From the NCBI GenBank assembly GCA_965369325.1, contig CBDUQI010000055.1, positions 1 to 29,228 on the forward strand: a DNA stretch of 29,228 nucleotides. The letters are read 5' to 3'. Within the stretch, counting starts at the first letter, position 1; each line of letters begins with the position of its first letter. Shown here one piece after another: positions 1-8,708 of this stretch. A program made the position numbers and the translations under genes. The notes beneath the pieces were generated by a model, which worked only from the letters and a program-made list of their open reading frames with translations, searched no databases and was not told the DNA's origin. Source of the DNA: CBDUQI01 sp965369325. Lineage in GTDB: Bacteria; Pseudomonadota; Gammaproteobacteria; Steroidobacterales; JBCBZW01.

Positions 1-981
1 CGGCGGTGAGATGAACTGGCGCGAACGCAACGTGTCGAAAAACGGCGTCGACAATCTATCCCGAAACTGAAGTGACACGGCATCGAATATCGTCAGTTGG
101 CCGGCCAGCTCCAGCACATACACGCGCGTGCCGTCCGGATGTACGTCGACAGCCGTCGTAAAACGACCGGGTAACAATACGTCCACTAGCGCATTGGTCG
201 CAGTGTCGAGCACCGCAAGTCCCTCGACCGTGGTCACGAACAGCCGTTCACCCGATGGCGATAACGATGGCGACCGCGCTGCCCCTGGCAGCGGCACATT
301 GGCAAGCACCTGACCCTCTTCTGCGTCCACCACCAGCACTGACGGTCCGTTGAAGTCCGCGACATAAATGCGCGAGTCATCCGGATGCATCACCACGCCC
401 TGTAGCGACTGCGACGCGCCGGTAAGTTCCCAGGTGGCAATTTTAGCGTCGGTTGCGGTGTCGAATACCAGCAACGTCGAAGGGTCGCCCGACACCGCCA
501 AATACAGACGGCTGCCATCGCCGTTGACCGTCAGGCCCTGTGCGCGACCGAACGGCTGCGTTTCCAGTAACACAGATGCCCCAGCGCTCACGTGCACAAC
601 GTCCAATCCGTTCAGATGCGACACATAGACCTTGGTGGCGTTTGGTAATGCCTCGGCCCAGGTTGGTGGGCTGGTCACCGGGAACAACCGGCGTTGCGGT
701 GGCTGACTTAACGAGAGCATCTCGAGCTGCGCCACGCCCGCCTGCGCCAGAAACACGCGATCGGGGCGGTCGGAAAAATCCACCACCGCGTAGCCGTTGA
801 GCACGTTGTTCAGGCGCAGCACCCGACTAAAGGTATCTTGCGCCGTGTCTAATACCACCACTTGAGCGGGGGACTCCACAATGGGGGCAGACACAAACGC
901 GAACGGTTCGGCCCATGCCACAGTGGCCAGGCCAAACGCGAAGAGCGTCACGACAACACGGTAGGCAGCAATTACGTTCAT
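1..981 (-). CDS. YVTN-type beta-propeller repeat protein, exported (partial, 3' end outside window)
   Basis: Reading the minus strand from an ATG at 981 gives 327 codons with no stop, so the gene runs off the left edge. The N-terminus is a clear signal peptide (VVVTLFAFGLATVAWA, cleavage after AWA about residue 24), so the product is exported. The rest is a series of roughly 40-residue units with motifs such as VVMHPDDSRIYVADF, LSPSGERLFVTT and VDVHPDGTRVYVLELAG, the pattern of YVTN/lactonase-like beta-propellers. Such proteins act as periplasmic or surface binding scaffolds, or as quinohaemoprotein-like enzymes; no catalytic residues are evident here, so no reaction is assigned. Only a weak ribosome site (GAGTGG) precedes the start. 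The gene is divergent from the FG-GAP propeller at 1215, so the two may share a control region. The fold is well supported; the exact role is unknown. Confidence 0.85.
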   Translation of the reverse strand, partial: MNVIAAYRVVVTLFAFGLATVAWAEPFAFVSAPIVESPAQVVVLDTAQDTFSRVLRLNNVLNGYAVVDFSDRPDRVFLAQAGVAQLEMLSLSQPPQRRLFPVTSPPTWAEALPNATKVYVSHLNGLDVVHVSAGASVLLETQPFGRAQGLTVNGDGSRLYLAVSGDPSTLLVFDTATDAKIATWELTGASQSLQGVVMHPDDSRIYVADFNGPSVLVVDAEEGQVLANVPLPGAARSPSLSPSGERLFVTTVEGLAVLDTATNALVDVLLPGRFTTAVDVHPDGTRVYVLELAGQLTIFDAVSLQFRDRLSTPFFDTLRSRQFISPP

Positions 982-1186
982 TAGAACCACTCGGGAATAG
1001 GCAAAATCACTTTTGCTTATCAAGCGACACACATGTGCTGCCCGATAACACCAATGTTAGGTACGATCAGAATCGGGACAGGTTCATTGAAGAACAGGCT
1101 CCTTTCGGTCCCGGGCGCAAGTACCCTGGCCAACTGTGCGCTCAGTTGACACGGAATCTTATCTGATGCCAGTCTGGCTGTTCCCA

Positions 1187-1205
1187 CTAACTTTGCACAA
1201 GTTAG
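1187..1205. promoter_or_regulatory. Perfect 7-bp inverted repeat just upstream of the FG-GAP gene start
   Basis: CTAACTT and AAGTTAG flank the 5-nt spacer TGCAC. The repeat ends 9 bp before the ATG at 1215, where a ribosome-binding site would lie, and no strong Shine-Dalgarno is seen there. It could be an operator or an mRNA hairpin limiting translation; the sequence alone does not decide. Confidence 0.4.
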
Positions 1206-1214
1206 AAATTGTTA

Positions 1215-3320
1215 ATGGATCACAAGACTGAGTCAAAGCGACTTGGGCGCTGGCGTGCGCCGCCGTTTGCGCTGGGACGGGCGGTGCGTACTGCGCTGTC
1301 TCCCCGGTGGCCAGCAGCCCGTTCAGGGCTGCTGGTGGTGGGCATCACGGCTATCGCAGCACGTTCAGCTGCGGGCGTGTTCCCAGCGCAATTCGAGCTA
1401 TCTAGCCTGATCACGGGCGACGGCAGTGCGGGGTTTGTGTTGAACGGGATCGACGCTGAGGACCGGTCGGGTCAGTCGGTTAGCGTGGCGGGAGACGTGA
1501 ACGGCGATGGGATCGATGATCTGATCATAGGCGCGCGCAACGCCAACCAGGCAAGCGGCAATCTAGCCGGTGAGAGCTACGTAGTGTTCGGGCGCGTCAC
1601 GGCACAGACAGGGAACTTTCCTGCCGAATTCGAGCTGTCGGGCCTGGCAAGTGGTGACGGCAGCGTTGGCTTCGTGTTGAACGGGATGGCGTCGGGGGAC
1701 TACTCGGGCTTCTCGGTGAGTGCGGCCGGTGATCTGAACGCGGATGGCGTTGGCGATTTACTTGTGGGCGCGCGTGGAGCCGATCCGAACTACCGCACAG
1801 CGGCCGGCGAGAGTTACGTGGTGTACGGACGGGATACCTCGCAGGTCGGAAATTTTCCGTGCGCGTTAGATCTGTCGAGTTTGGCGGCAGGTAGCGGCAG
1901 CGCCGGCTTCGTGCTGAAAGGGATCGATGCAAATGATCTCTCAGGGTTCTCTGTAAGCGCGGCGGGGGACGTCAGCGGCGATGGCATCGATGATCTTGTT
2001 ATTGGCGCGATCTATGCCGATCCAGCCGGCGCCTCTGATGCTGGCGAGAGCTACGTCGTGTTCGGGCGAGAGCCGATCCAGGGTGGGGCCTTCCCTGCTG
2101 AGCTTGAGTTGTCGAGCCTGGCAACCGGCGACGGTAGCGTAGGGTTTGTTCTGAACGGGATCGACGAAGGTGATAACTCCGCTTCCTCCGTAAGTGCAGC
2201 AGGGGATGTGAACGGTGATGGTATTGGTGATCTACTCATTGGCGCGCGCACTGCCGACCCCGGCGGGGTTTCTAGAGCAGGTGAGACCTACGTCGTGTTC
2301 GGGCGCGATACCTTGCGGGCGGGCAATTTCCCGGCGCAGTTCGAGTTGTCAACCCTGTCTTCCGGCGATGGCAGCGCCGGCTTTGTGGTGAACGGAAGTG
2401 GCGGGTTTAACCTGTCGGGCGGCGCGGTGAGCGCGGCAGGGGACATTAACCACGATGGTATCGACGATCTGGTGATCGGCGCAGTGTTTGGCGTCCCAAC
2501 AGGGAGCTACACGATTTCCGGGGAGAGTTACGTCGTGTTTGGGCGCCACACGATAGAAACCGGGAACTTCCCCGCCGAGTTCCAGTTGTCGAGCCTTACT
2601 ACGGGCGACGGCAGCGCGGGCTTTGTGCTAACCGGGATCGACGAGCGCGATGGCTCCGGTCGGTCGGTGAGCGGGGCGGGAGATGTCAACGGCGACGGCA
2701 TCGGCGATCTCATTGTCGGTGCGTACGGTGGCGACCCCGGGAACCGCTCATATGCAGGCGAAAGCTATGTGGTATTTGGCCGGGACACCGCGCAGGTTGG
2801 GAATTTCCCGGCGGAGTTCGACTTGTCTGGGCTTGCGAGCGGCGATGGTAGTCACGGCTTTGTGTTGAACGGGGTTGACGCTTCGGACTACTCGGGTTGG
2901 TCAGTCAGCGCAGGAGACCTCAACGGTGATCAAATCAATGACTTGATCGTTGGTGCGAATGGTGCCGCCAGCGACAACGGCAATCGTGTCGGTGCGACTT
3001 ACGTCGTGTTCGGCAGGGCCGACACTGACGCCGACGGCGTCCTAGACGCAGTGGATAACTGCATCGAGGTGGGCAACGCCGATCAGCGCGACACCAATGG
3101 TGATGGCATCGGTAACCTATGTGACGCTGATCTAAACAATGACTGTACGGTAAACTTCCTCGATCTGGGCATCATGAAGTCCGTGTTCTTCAGCAGCGAT
3201 GTCGATGCCGATCTGACCGGGGACGGAAGTGTGAACTTCAGCGATTTTTCGATCTTGCATCAGGACATGTTCCTGTCACCAGGACCGAGCGGTACACAGA
3301 ACATCTGCGACGGCGGTTAG
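1215..3320 (+). CDS. Secreted FG-GAP/integrin-alpha-like seven-repeat beta-propeller with thrombospondin type 3 and dockerin-like tail
   Basis: The product is 701 aa from the ATG at 1215; a TTG two codons upstream is a less likely start. A basic N-terminus of about 35 residues precedes a hydrophobic stretch (LLVVGITAIAARSAAG) that looks like a long signal peptide or anchor. Seven near-identical repeats of about 79 residues follow, each beginning FPAEFELS, carrying a GDVNGDGIDDLIIGA calcium loop with the FG-GAP signature, and ending GESYVVFGR. Seven copies suit one complete seven-bladed propeller. The C-terminus has a thrombospondin type 3-like segment (DTDADGVLDAVDNC, then DTNGDGIGNLCD) and a dockerin-like pair of Asp-rich loops (DLNNDCTVNFLDL, DLTGDGSVNFSDF). 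These features point to an extracellular calcium-binding adhesion or structural protein. It converges on the NhaC antiporter and has no evident functional tie to the T3SS. Architecture is certain; function is inferred. Confidence 0.88.
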   Translation: MDHKTESKRLGRWRAPPFALGRAVRTALSPRWPAARSGLLVVGITAIAARSAAGVFPAQFELSSLITGDGSAGFVLNGIDAEDRSGQSVSVAGDVNGDGIDDLIIGARNANQASGNLAGESYVVFGRVTAQTGNFPAEFELSGLASGDGSVGFVLNGMASGDYSGFSVSAAGDLNADGVGDLLVGARGADPNYRTAAGESYVVYGRDTSQVGNFPCALDLSSLAAGSGSAGFVLKGIDANDLSGFSVSAAGDVSGDGIDDLVIGAIYADPAGASDAGESYVVFGREPIQGGAFPAELELSSLATGDGSVGFVLNGIDEGDNSASSVSAAGDVNGDGIGDLLIGARTADPGGVSRAGETYVVFGRDTLRAGNFPAQFELSTLSSGDGSAGFVVNGSGGFNLSGGAVSAAGDINHDGIDDLVIGAVFGVPTGSYTISGESYVVFGRHTIETGNFPAEFQLSSLTTGDGSAGFVLTGIDERDGSGRSVSGAGDVNGDGIGDLIVGAYGGDPGNRSYAGESYVVFGRDTAQVGNFPAEFDLSGLASGDGSHGFVLNGVDASDYSGWSVSAGDLNGDQINDLIVGANGAASDNGNRVGATYVVFGRADTDADGVLDAVDNCIEVGNADQRDTNGDGIGNLCDADLNNDCTVNFLDLGIMKSVFFSSDVDADLTGDGSVNFSDFSILHQDMFLSPGPSGTQNICDGG
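1380..3017 (+). repeat. Seven tandem in-frame repeats (about 237 bp each) encoding propeller blades
   Basis: Six units of 79-80 codons and a final shorter unit of 71 codons start with codons for FPA or FPC and end with the YVVFGR (once YVVYGR) motif. They lie fully inside the FG-GAP protein. Unit 7 has lost one residue in the SVSAAGD motif and its calcium loop is altered (NGDQIND). The regular length and high identity suggest growth by tandem duplication. Confidence 0.9.
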
Positions 3321-3333
3321 CTTTGTCCTGCCG

Positions 3334-3361
3334 GCCATGGTGTGTCATGGCGTTCTTTCTT
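3334..3361 (+). terminator. Likely intrinsic terminator after the FG-GAP gene
   Basis: Fourteen bases after the stop, GCCATG and CATGGC form a 6-bp stem around the loop GTGTGT, followed by the T-rich run TTCTTTCTT on the plus strand. The stem is short and the T-run is interrupted, so this is a moderate-strength call. It would separate this gene from the convergent antiporter gene. Confidence 0.5.
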
Positions 3362-3384
3362 GAACCGTGAGCTGTGTCTAGCCT

Positions 3385-4770
3385 CTAGATGCTAAGGCCC
3401 GTCAGGGTGAACCCTACAATCGCCAGCGCGGACGCAATCAGCGCGTATGGCATTTGGGTGCGAACATGCGCAATATGATCTGAGCCCGAGGCGAGCGATG
3501 AAATAACAGTGGTATCACTGATCGGGGAAACATGATCGCCAAAAATGCCACCGGCCAGCACCGTGGCCAGAAACGGCGCAACCGGCAGATTAAGCGCGAT
3601 AGCCGCTGGAACCACGATAGGCACCATGATGCCGAACGTGCCCCAGCTTGAACCAATCGAAAAGGCCATAAACGAGGTCAGCACAAAGCTGGCCGGCAAC
3701 AACAGGGCAGGGGAGAGCTCGGTGCTCAGCAGGCCCGCCACATATTCCCCCGTGTGCAGCGCCTTGCTCAAATCACTCAGCGCCAGCGCAAACAGCAGAA
3801 TCACGGCAATTGGCAACAACTGCCCTGCGCCCTGCAAGTTAATCTTCATCAGTTGATGAATGGAGTAACGGCGCTGGGAGAGCAGCAGTACACAGGCGAC
3901 AAAGACGGCCGCCAGAATCGACCACAGCACACTGGTAGAGCCAGAGCCCTCACGCAGGTCGCCGGCGCCTGTGATGTACATGCCCAATGGCATCACCAGA
4001 ACCATCACCAGCACCGGAACAATCATGTTGCGTGCATATGGCAACTGGGCGGCGCTGGTCTGAGCTTCGGCATCTTCGGCATCTTCGGTACCCGGCGCGA
4101 CGGGGCGTGCCGTCTTCATGCCGAGTATGTCCAGGCTGAAGAACGCAGACAGACCGGCGATTAGTACCGCGAGCCAGGCGTAGAAATTTAGTGGGATGGC
4201 GGCGATAAACGTGCCCAGCGGATCCTGCAGATCCAACCCCGCCAGCAGGGTGAGGATAAATGCACCCCATGCGTTCAGCGGAATCAGCACGCAAACCGGG
4301 GCCGACGTGGAATCGATGATATAGGCCAGCTTCTCGCGACTGACCTGATACCGGTCGAACAACGGCCTGGCCAGCGTGCCGGAAATCAGGATGGTCACGC
4401 TACTCTCAATAAAGATCACGACGCCAAGCACCCAAGCCAGCATTTGCGCCCCGCGCGCAGAGCGCACCCAGCCTCGCGTCTCAATAAATTGCACAAAGCC
4501 GGTGATGCCGCCGCCACGACGCATTAATAGCATGAGTGAGCCGATCAGTATCGAAAACAACAACACGCGGGTGTCGCCCGCGTCCGCGAACACACTAACG
4601 ATGCCTTCGATGCTGTTTGCGATGCCTGCCAGCACGTTCCAGTCGGCCAGAATGGTGTAGCCCAGCACCAGGCCGGCCAGCAGCGAGAGCATGACCTCGC
4701 GGGTGGCAATGGCCAGAACGATGGCCAGCAGGGGCGGAAGCAGGGATAAAAAACCGGGTTCTTGGCTCAA
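3385..4770 (-). CDS. NhaC-family Na+/H+ antiporter
   Basis: This is a 461-aa inner-membrane protein with about a dozen hydrophobic segments. Near residues 411-421 it has the family hallmark GDHVSPISDTTVISS, and an SSWGTFGIMVPI segment lies earlier in the C-terminal half. NhaC-type carriers exchange Na+ for H+ (some relatives carry organic acids or amino acids) and help set cytoplasmic pH and sodium level. The open frame begins at a TTG at 4770; the first membrane segment starts six residues later, so a TTG start is plausible and no ATG lies upstream in frame. GAGAGTGAG upstream may serve as the ribosome site. An acidic loop (EDAEDAEAQ) near residue 233 is probably cytoplasmic. It stands alone on its strand between two unrelated plus-strand genes. 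The family is clear; the ion is by analogy. Confidence 0.9.
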   Translation of the reverse strand: MSQEPGFLSLLPPLLAIVLAIATREVMLSLLAGLVLGYTILADWNVLAGIANSIEGIVSVFADAGDTRVLLFSILIGSLMLLMRRGGGITGFVQFIETRGWVRSARGAQMLAWVLGVVIFIESSVTILISGTLARPLFDRYQVSREKLAYIIDSTSAPVCVLIPLNAWGAFILTLLAGLDLQDPLGTFIAAIPLNFYAWLAVLIAGLSAFFSLDILGMKTARPVAPGTEDAEDAEAQTSAAQLPYARNMIVPVLVMVLVMPLGMYITGAGDLREGSGSTSVLWSILAAVFVACVLLLSQRRYSIHQLMKINLQGAGQLLPIAVILLFALALSDLSKALHTGEYVAGLLSTELSPALLLPASFVLTSFMAFSIGSSWGTFGIMVPIVVPAAIALNLPVAPFLATVLAGGIFGDHVSPISDTTVISSLASGSDHIAHVRTQMPYALIASALAIVGFTLTGLSI

Positions 4771-4986
4771 AGCGACTCACTCTCACGGGCAGGGCACCCG
4801 CACGATAGCATATCGGCGGCTGATACGGCGGAGGGGGCTGCGACCATGCCAGCGCACCGGCACCACTCGCTGGCACAAGCCCAAGACATGCGCGGAAAGC
4901 GGTCGCCGCTAGGGTTGTCCCGAGGTCCATCGTTCACCGGTCAAAGGTAGTCTCTGAAGCAGGTCTTCGAGCGATAGGGTATCCAC

Positions 4987-7449
4987 ATGGCGTTTATTGA
5001 AGAATTCGGCCCAGGCAATGTGCAGGCGCAGGTCAACACCGCCGCGAGCACGGATACCCCTACCGAGAAGGTGGTCGCCTCCGACGACACCATCGGCTCT
5101 GTCGCGCGCGATGCGGGCGTCTCAAGAACGGCGCTGCTGAGCGCGAACCCCGAACTGAAAGTGCTTGAGAACGTCGCGCCTGGCGATGTGGTCACAGTGC
5201 CAGCGCGCACGGGCAACGAGGCCAGCGTGTATGTCGTAGAACCCGGTCAGGGGTTGAACGACGTCGCCGTCGCGACCCAGACCAACACCCAGCAACTTGT
5301 CGCCGAAAACGATCTGGGGGAGACGCCAACCCTGTACCCGGGCGACATCCTGCTGCTGCCAGACGGCGTTAATCCGTTGGCCCCGGTGACAACCGCAGCG
5401 GCCAGTGCGCCGGCGACCCCGCTGGAGCAGGCGGTGGCGGATGCCGACGCCGGGAAGCGAGAGCTGCAGCAATTGCAGGATTTGGCCGCGGAGGGCAACC
5501 CGATGGCGCGTGCCGAGTTGCGCTACAGCGATGTGGCCGCGCGCGCAACGCAGACCCAAAATCACCTTGAGAGCGTAGTGGAATCGGAGATTCGCGCTAA
5601 TCAGTCTCAGCTTAGCTATCTGCCTATCCCAAGCGCGGACACCTATCAGATCGCCGCGGGACAGGTGGTAAACGGGTTCGACGGCACCGCCTCTGAGCAA
5701 GCATTGCTGGAGGACACGGTTAACGCGTTGACCGCAGAGCACACCGAAGCACAGGATCGCCTGTCCGAGATACCGCAGGTGGCCGAAGACATCGTGAATG
5801 CCGGTAGTGACGAGGCCGTGCTGGATGAGTTTACCGATGCGCTCGCACAAGGTGACCCCGCCTATCGCAGCGCGCTCACACGCGCAGTGCTGGCCGAGGA
5901 CTCCGCAGCGCTGGGCACGTGGCTCAGCCCTGGCTTCGTCAATCAGCAGGCGGACAACGGCGGCATTTCGGCGCGCGACCACACGTTGGCCGCCCAGGCC
6001 TTTGTAGGGGCTTACAACGAGGGGCAGTTCCCGACCACCGACGTGGCGGGGCTGGTCAACGCCTATCCGTCTGACACGCAGATTCAGGCCACCGGGCTCG
6101 ACACCTTTGCGGTGAGTTTTTATGAGACCTCAATATTCGGCCCTCCCGCGGATCACATCACACCGATCTCTGATTTCGCACAGCTGGATACGCTGTTGGT
6201 CGCCGCCGGTTCCAACCCCGAGACGCAGCAGTTTCGCAGCGACTATGCGGCCCATCTGAACGAGAGCTATGTTCAGAACGATGCGGTGCTGAATAACGAA
6301 GTACGCAATGTGGCCGCCGCTGGCGCCGCGTTGATTTTGGGTGGCGATGCGCGCGCGCCCGAGCTGGCCCGAGACTTCCTGGTGAACTTGCAGCAGGACG
6401 GTGGCTCGGCGCTGAACAACTTTATCGAGCGTGCCGGGCGCGGTAGCGGGTACTTCAACCAGGATGTGCTCGAATCGCAACAGGCGCTTGGCAATGGATT
6501 GCGACTGGATCCTGCGGAGATTGCGCAGCCCGACGCGCTGGCGACACTGGTGAGCGCCTTTGGTAACGCCGGGCCGGATGCGTCACAGCCTGAAGTGGCT
6601 GAAGTGGCCGTAGCGCTGGCACAGGTGCCTGGTGATCACGGCGACCTAGTATCCGACCGCACCGGCGCACAAGAGGCACGTCGTGATGCCTGGAGCGATC
6701 TGTTCACCGGGCACTCCACCGGCATCCTGGACGCCTTAACAAATCCGGACGGTCTGCCGACCGCCGACGGCCTGCAGTTGCAGGCGGGGTTCGCTGATCG
6801 GGCCGAGGACCTGGGTGCGTTACTGCGGTTTGTGCAGGTGGGCGATGACAGCGGCGACGTCGCTACCGCGCTCAATGACTACAACAGCCTGGTGCGCGAG
6901 CGCATTGAGGGCGCTGACGTGGCTGAGACGGCCATTGAAGAAAGCCGTCGCCTGGGCTTCTTCGGCGCCGCCATCACCGAGTCCGTTAACCAGGGTTTCG
7001 AAGCACACGCTAACGATCTGGCCAAGCAGCAGGCACTGGTCGGCTTTGTGGTGGATCTTGCGATCAGCGCCATCCCCGCCTCAAGTCTGTTGAAGGGCGC
7101 GGTCGGCGGCCAGATTGAGGGCTTCATCAAAGACAACATTGAATCCACCGCGGCGCAGAACTTCTTCACCGAGTCACTCAAGGGCTTTACCGGCAACCTG
7201 ATCAGCACCGCGGATGGGCGCATCACCTCCGAGGCGAAGGACTACATCCTGGATCAGGTGGGCGATAAGGAAGTGGGCGAATTGCTGGTGGAGCTGGCCG
7301 ACAGCAACGCGTTTATTCGCGACCAGCTGTTCGCTGATCTGCCCGCCCCGGGCTACACGGATGCATCGGATATTCAGTCCGGTCGCGCCGATGTGATCAG
7401 TACGGTGCAGTCCGCCTACGACATCGCGTTTGAGGCGCTAAGAAACTAG
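4987..7449 (+). CDS. Large two-LysM-domain protein without signal peptide; possible secreted or cell-wall-acting protein
   Basis: The protein has 820 aa and starts at the ATG at 4987. There is no signal peptide or N-terminal membrane segment; it opens MAFIEEFGPGNVQAQV. Two LysM modules follow: residues 28-75 (ASDDTIGSVARDAGVS, ending GDVVTVPA) and about 79-127 (VVEPGQGLNDVAVATQT, ending YPGDILLLPDG). LysM binds N-acetylglucosamine-containing glycans such as peptidoglycan. Next is an Ala/Glu-rich helical section (about 140-200) and a long helical region I cannot assign. Near residues 685-707 a hydrophobic stretch (GFVVDLAISAIPASSLLKG) could insert in a membrane. No hydrolase motif was found. 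Being soluble-looking, multi-domain and close to a T3SS, it could leave the cell by that route, but this is inference. A long minus-strand frame inside it (5122-5982) is a composition shadow. Confidence 0.8.
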   Translation: MAFIEEFGPGNVQAQVNTAASTDTPTEKVVASDDTIGSVARDAGVSRTALLSANPELKVLENVAPGDVVTVPARTGNEASVYVVEPGQGLNDVAVATQTNTQQLVAENDLGETPTLYPGDILLLPDGVNPLAPVTTAAASAPATPLEQAVADADAGKRELQQLQDLAAEGNPMARAELRYSDVAARATQTQNHLESVVESEIRANQSQLSYLPIPSADTYQIAAGQVVNGFDGTASEQALLEDTVNALTAEHTEAQDRLSEIPQVAEDIVNAGSDEAVLDEFTDALAQGDPAYRSALTRAVLAEDSAALGTWLSPGFVNQQADNGGISARDHTLAAQAFVGAYNEGQFPTTDVAGLVNAYPSDTQIQATGLDTFAVSFYETSIFGPPADHITPISDFAQLDTLLVAAGSNPETQQFRSDYAAHLNESYVQNDAVLNNEVRNVAAAGAALILGGDARAPELARDFLVNLQQDGGSALNNFIERAGRGSGYFNQDVLESQQALGNGLRLDPAEIAQPDALATLVSAFGNAGPDASQPEVAEVAVALAQVPGDHGDLVSDRTGAQEARRDAWSDLFTGHSTGILDALTNPDGLPTADGLQLQAGFADRAEDLGALLRFVQVGDDSGDVATALNDYNSLVRERIEGADVAETAIEESRRLGFFGAAITESVNQGFEAHANDLAKQQALVGFVVDLAISAIPASSLLKGAVGGQIEGFIKDNIESTAAQNFFTESLKGFTGNLISTADGRITSEAKDYILDQVGDKEVGELLVELADSNAFIRDQLFADLPAPGYTDASDIQSGRADVISTVQSAYDIAFEALRN

Positions 7450-7478
7450 TGCTTGGCCTATCGCCGCCGTTCCTTTTT

Positions 7479-7676
7479 CTATTTTCTCTTATACCTAAAC
7501 AGGCTTAAGAGAGCAGCGTCGAACAACCAGGCGGCGGCGGGTATCGGCACCGCCGAAACGTCGACGTTATCAATATAGAATCCATTCCAGCCGCTATTGA
7601 ACCCAAGAAATTCAAGCGTGGACTGACTACCGGTCGCGACAAAGCTCATGGTGAGCAGCATGAATGCACCGTCCAT
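7479..7676 (-). pseudogene. Remnant 3' end of a PEP-CTERM (VPxPA-type) sorted protein gene
   Basis: The 65-residue frame reads as the last part of an exosortase substrate: a beta-rich tail (FVATGSQSTLEFLGFNSG, then WNGFYIDNVDVSA), the sorting motif VPIPAAAW, a hydrophobic segment (LFDAALLSLF) and a basic end (RYKRK). That is the order of PEP-CTERM/VPxPA-CTERM signals, which direct export and processing by exosortase. Intact proteins of this kind are usually 150-300 aa with a signal peptide; here an in-frame TGA lies about 20 codons upstream of the first ATG and there is no signal peptide. It is therefore a truncated gene end, left on the same strand just after the M48 gene. Whether the genome has an exosortase cannot be seen. 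Confidence 0.65.
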
Positions 7677-7751
7677 CCTGAAGTGTCTTCGACGAGCAAA
7701 GTTTGGGTAATAACAGACACCGAATCAGATCCCAAAATGCCGTGGAAGCGC

Positions 7752-8603
7752 CTAACCGACCGGGCGAATGCGATCGCACTCCGGTTGGTATCCATCGGCC
7801 ACCGCAGCATTGTACTGGCTCATCACTTGCGGGATATGGTGTTGCAACCCGGCGATACGCGTGCCGTGTGAGGGATGAGTCGACATGAACTGCGGCCGGG
7901 AGTTCGGATGGATCTTCGCCATGTTTTGCCACAGTGTTACGCTGGCGTTGGGATCGAAACCTGCGCGCACCATCAGCTGCAACCCCAGCACGTCCGCTTC
8001 GGATTCCCGTTGGCGATTATATGGCAGCAGCACGCCGTAGCTGGCGCCCAGGCCGAGTAAGCCCATCACGCGGTCTTTGTCGCCGGAGCCGCCAATTGCG
8101 CTCGAGAGAATGGAGAGGCTGATCTCCGCCGCATAGTTGCCGGACATTCGCTCGTTCGCGTGTCGTGACAGTACGTGCCCAATCTCATGCCCGATGACGG
8201 CGGCCAACTGGTGTTGATCTTCTGCCGCTTTTAGCATGCCCGTGTTCACACCGATTTTGCCACCGGGCAACGCGAAGGCGTTGGCGTCACCATTCTCGAA
8301 CACCACCACCTCCCAGTCTTCATCGGCATCATCCGGTGGCAACCGCCGAAGGATGCCGTCTGCCACGCAACTTACATACGCGGAAGCGAAACCGTCGGAG
8401 GTTTCAGACTGGGAGCGTTTGATGTCCTGGAAGGCGGTGGCGCCCAGTGTGCTCATCACTCTCGACGGCATGACCGTAAACTGTTGTCTGCCAGTTGGCG
8501 AGGTGGTGCATGCGCTCGCCAGTCCGAGCGCAAGGACGATGCCCAGCCGTATCGCGCTATCGCGACAGACCCGAAGATGACGGTGAAAGACAACCGTGGT
8601 CAT
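7752..8603 (-). CDS. M48-family metallopeptidase, lipoprotein
   Basis: From the ATG at 8603 the product is 283 aa. That start has a good ribosome site (GGGGGAG, about 6 nt away); the longer frame from 8651 adds 16 residues with no such support. Residues 15-32 form a lipoprotein signal ending LASAC, with Cys32 as the lipid site. The catalytic zinc motif HEIGH is at 139-143 (His139, Glu140, His143) and the third ligand is Glu200 in ESEAD. This is the M48 plan seen in periplasmic lipoprotein peptidases such as LoiP/YcaL, which act in outer-membrane protein quality control; a retained VVFENGDANAFALPGG segment before the motif is also typical. The protein should sit in the periplasm on a lipid anchor. 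Its relation to the T3SS is not known, although envelope peptidases are often useful near large envelope machines. Confidence 0.88.
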   Translation of the reverse strand: MTTVVFHRHLRVCRDSAIRLGIVLALGLASACTTSPTGRQQFTVMPSRVMSTLGATAFQDIKRSQSETSDGFASAYVSCVADGILRRLPPDDADEDWEVVVFENGDANAFALPGGKIGVNTGMLKAAEDQHQLAAVIGHEIGHVLSRHANERMSGNYAAEISLSILSSAIGGSGDKDRVMGLLGLGASYGVLLPYNRQRESEADVLGLQLMVRAGFDPNASVTLWQNMAKIHPNSRPQFMSTHPSHGTRIAGLQHHIPQVMSQYNAAVADGYQPECDRIRPVG

Positions 8604-8708
8604 ATCAGCTCCCCCAGTGTTTGTGCGCGCGAGCAACTCGGCTCGCGCCATCTCGACCTGAGTGCGCGCATCGCGCGCCGGCGGCGAGGGACCGCCGCGA
8701 GAGGAGGA

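Noticed and set aside
128..800. Three plus-strand frames of 61-86 codons
   Set aside because: They are antisense to the YVTN propeller gene on the minus strand, whose translation shows a signal peptide and repeat motifs.
915..1166. 83-codon plus-strand frame in the divergent gap
   Set aside because: It overlaps the start of the YVTN gene, is low in coding character and has no recognisable domain.
5122..5982. 286-codon minus-strand frame
   Set aside because: It is fully antisense to the LysM protein, whose frame shows clear LysM modules; long shadows are common at this GC content.
7627..7932. 101-codon minus-strand frame
   Set aside because: It overlaps the M48 peptidase C-terminus in another frame and shows no domain.
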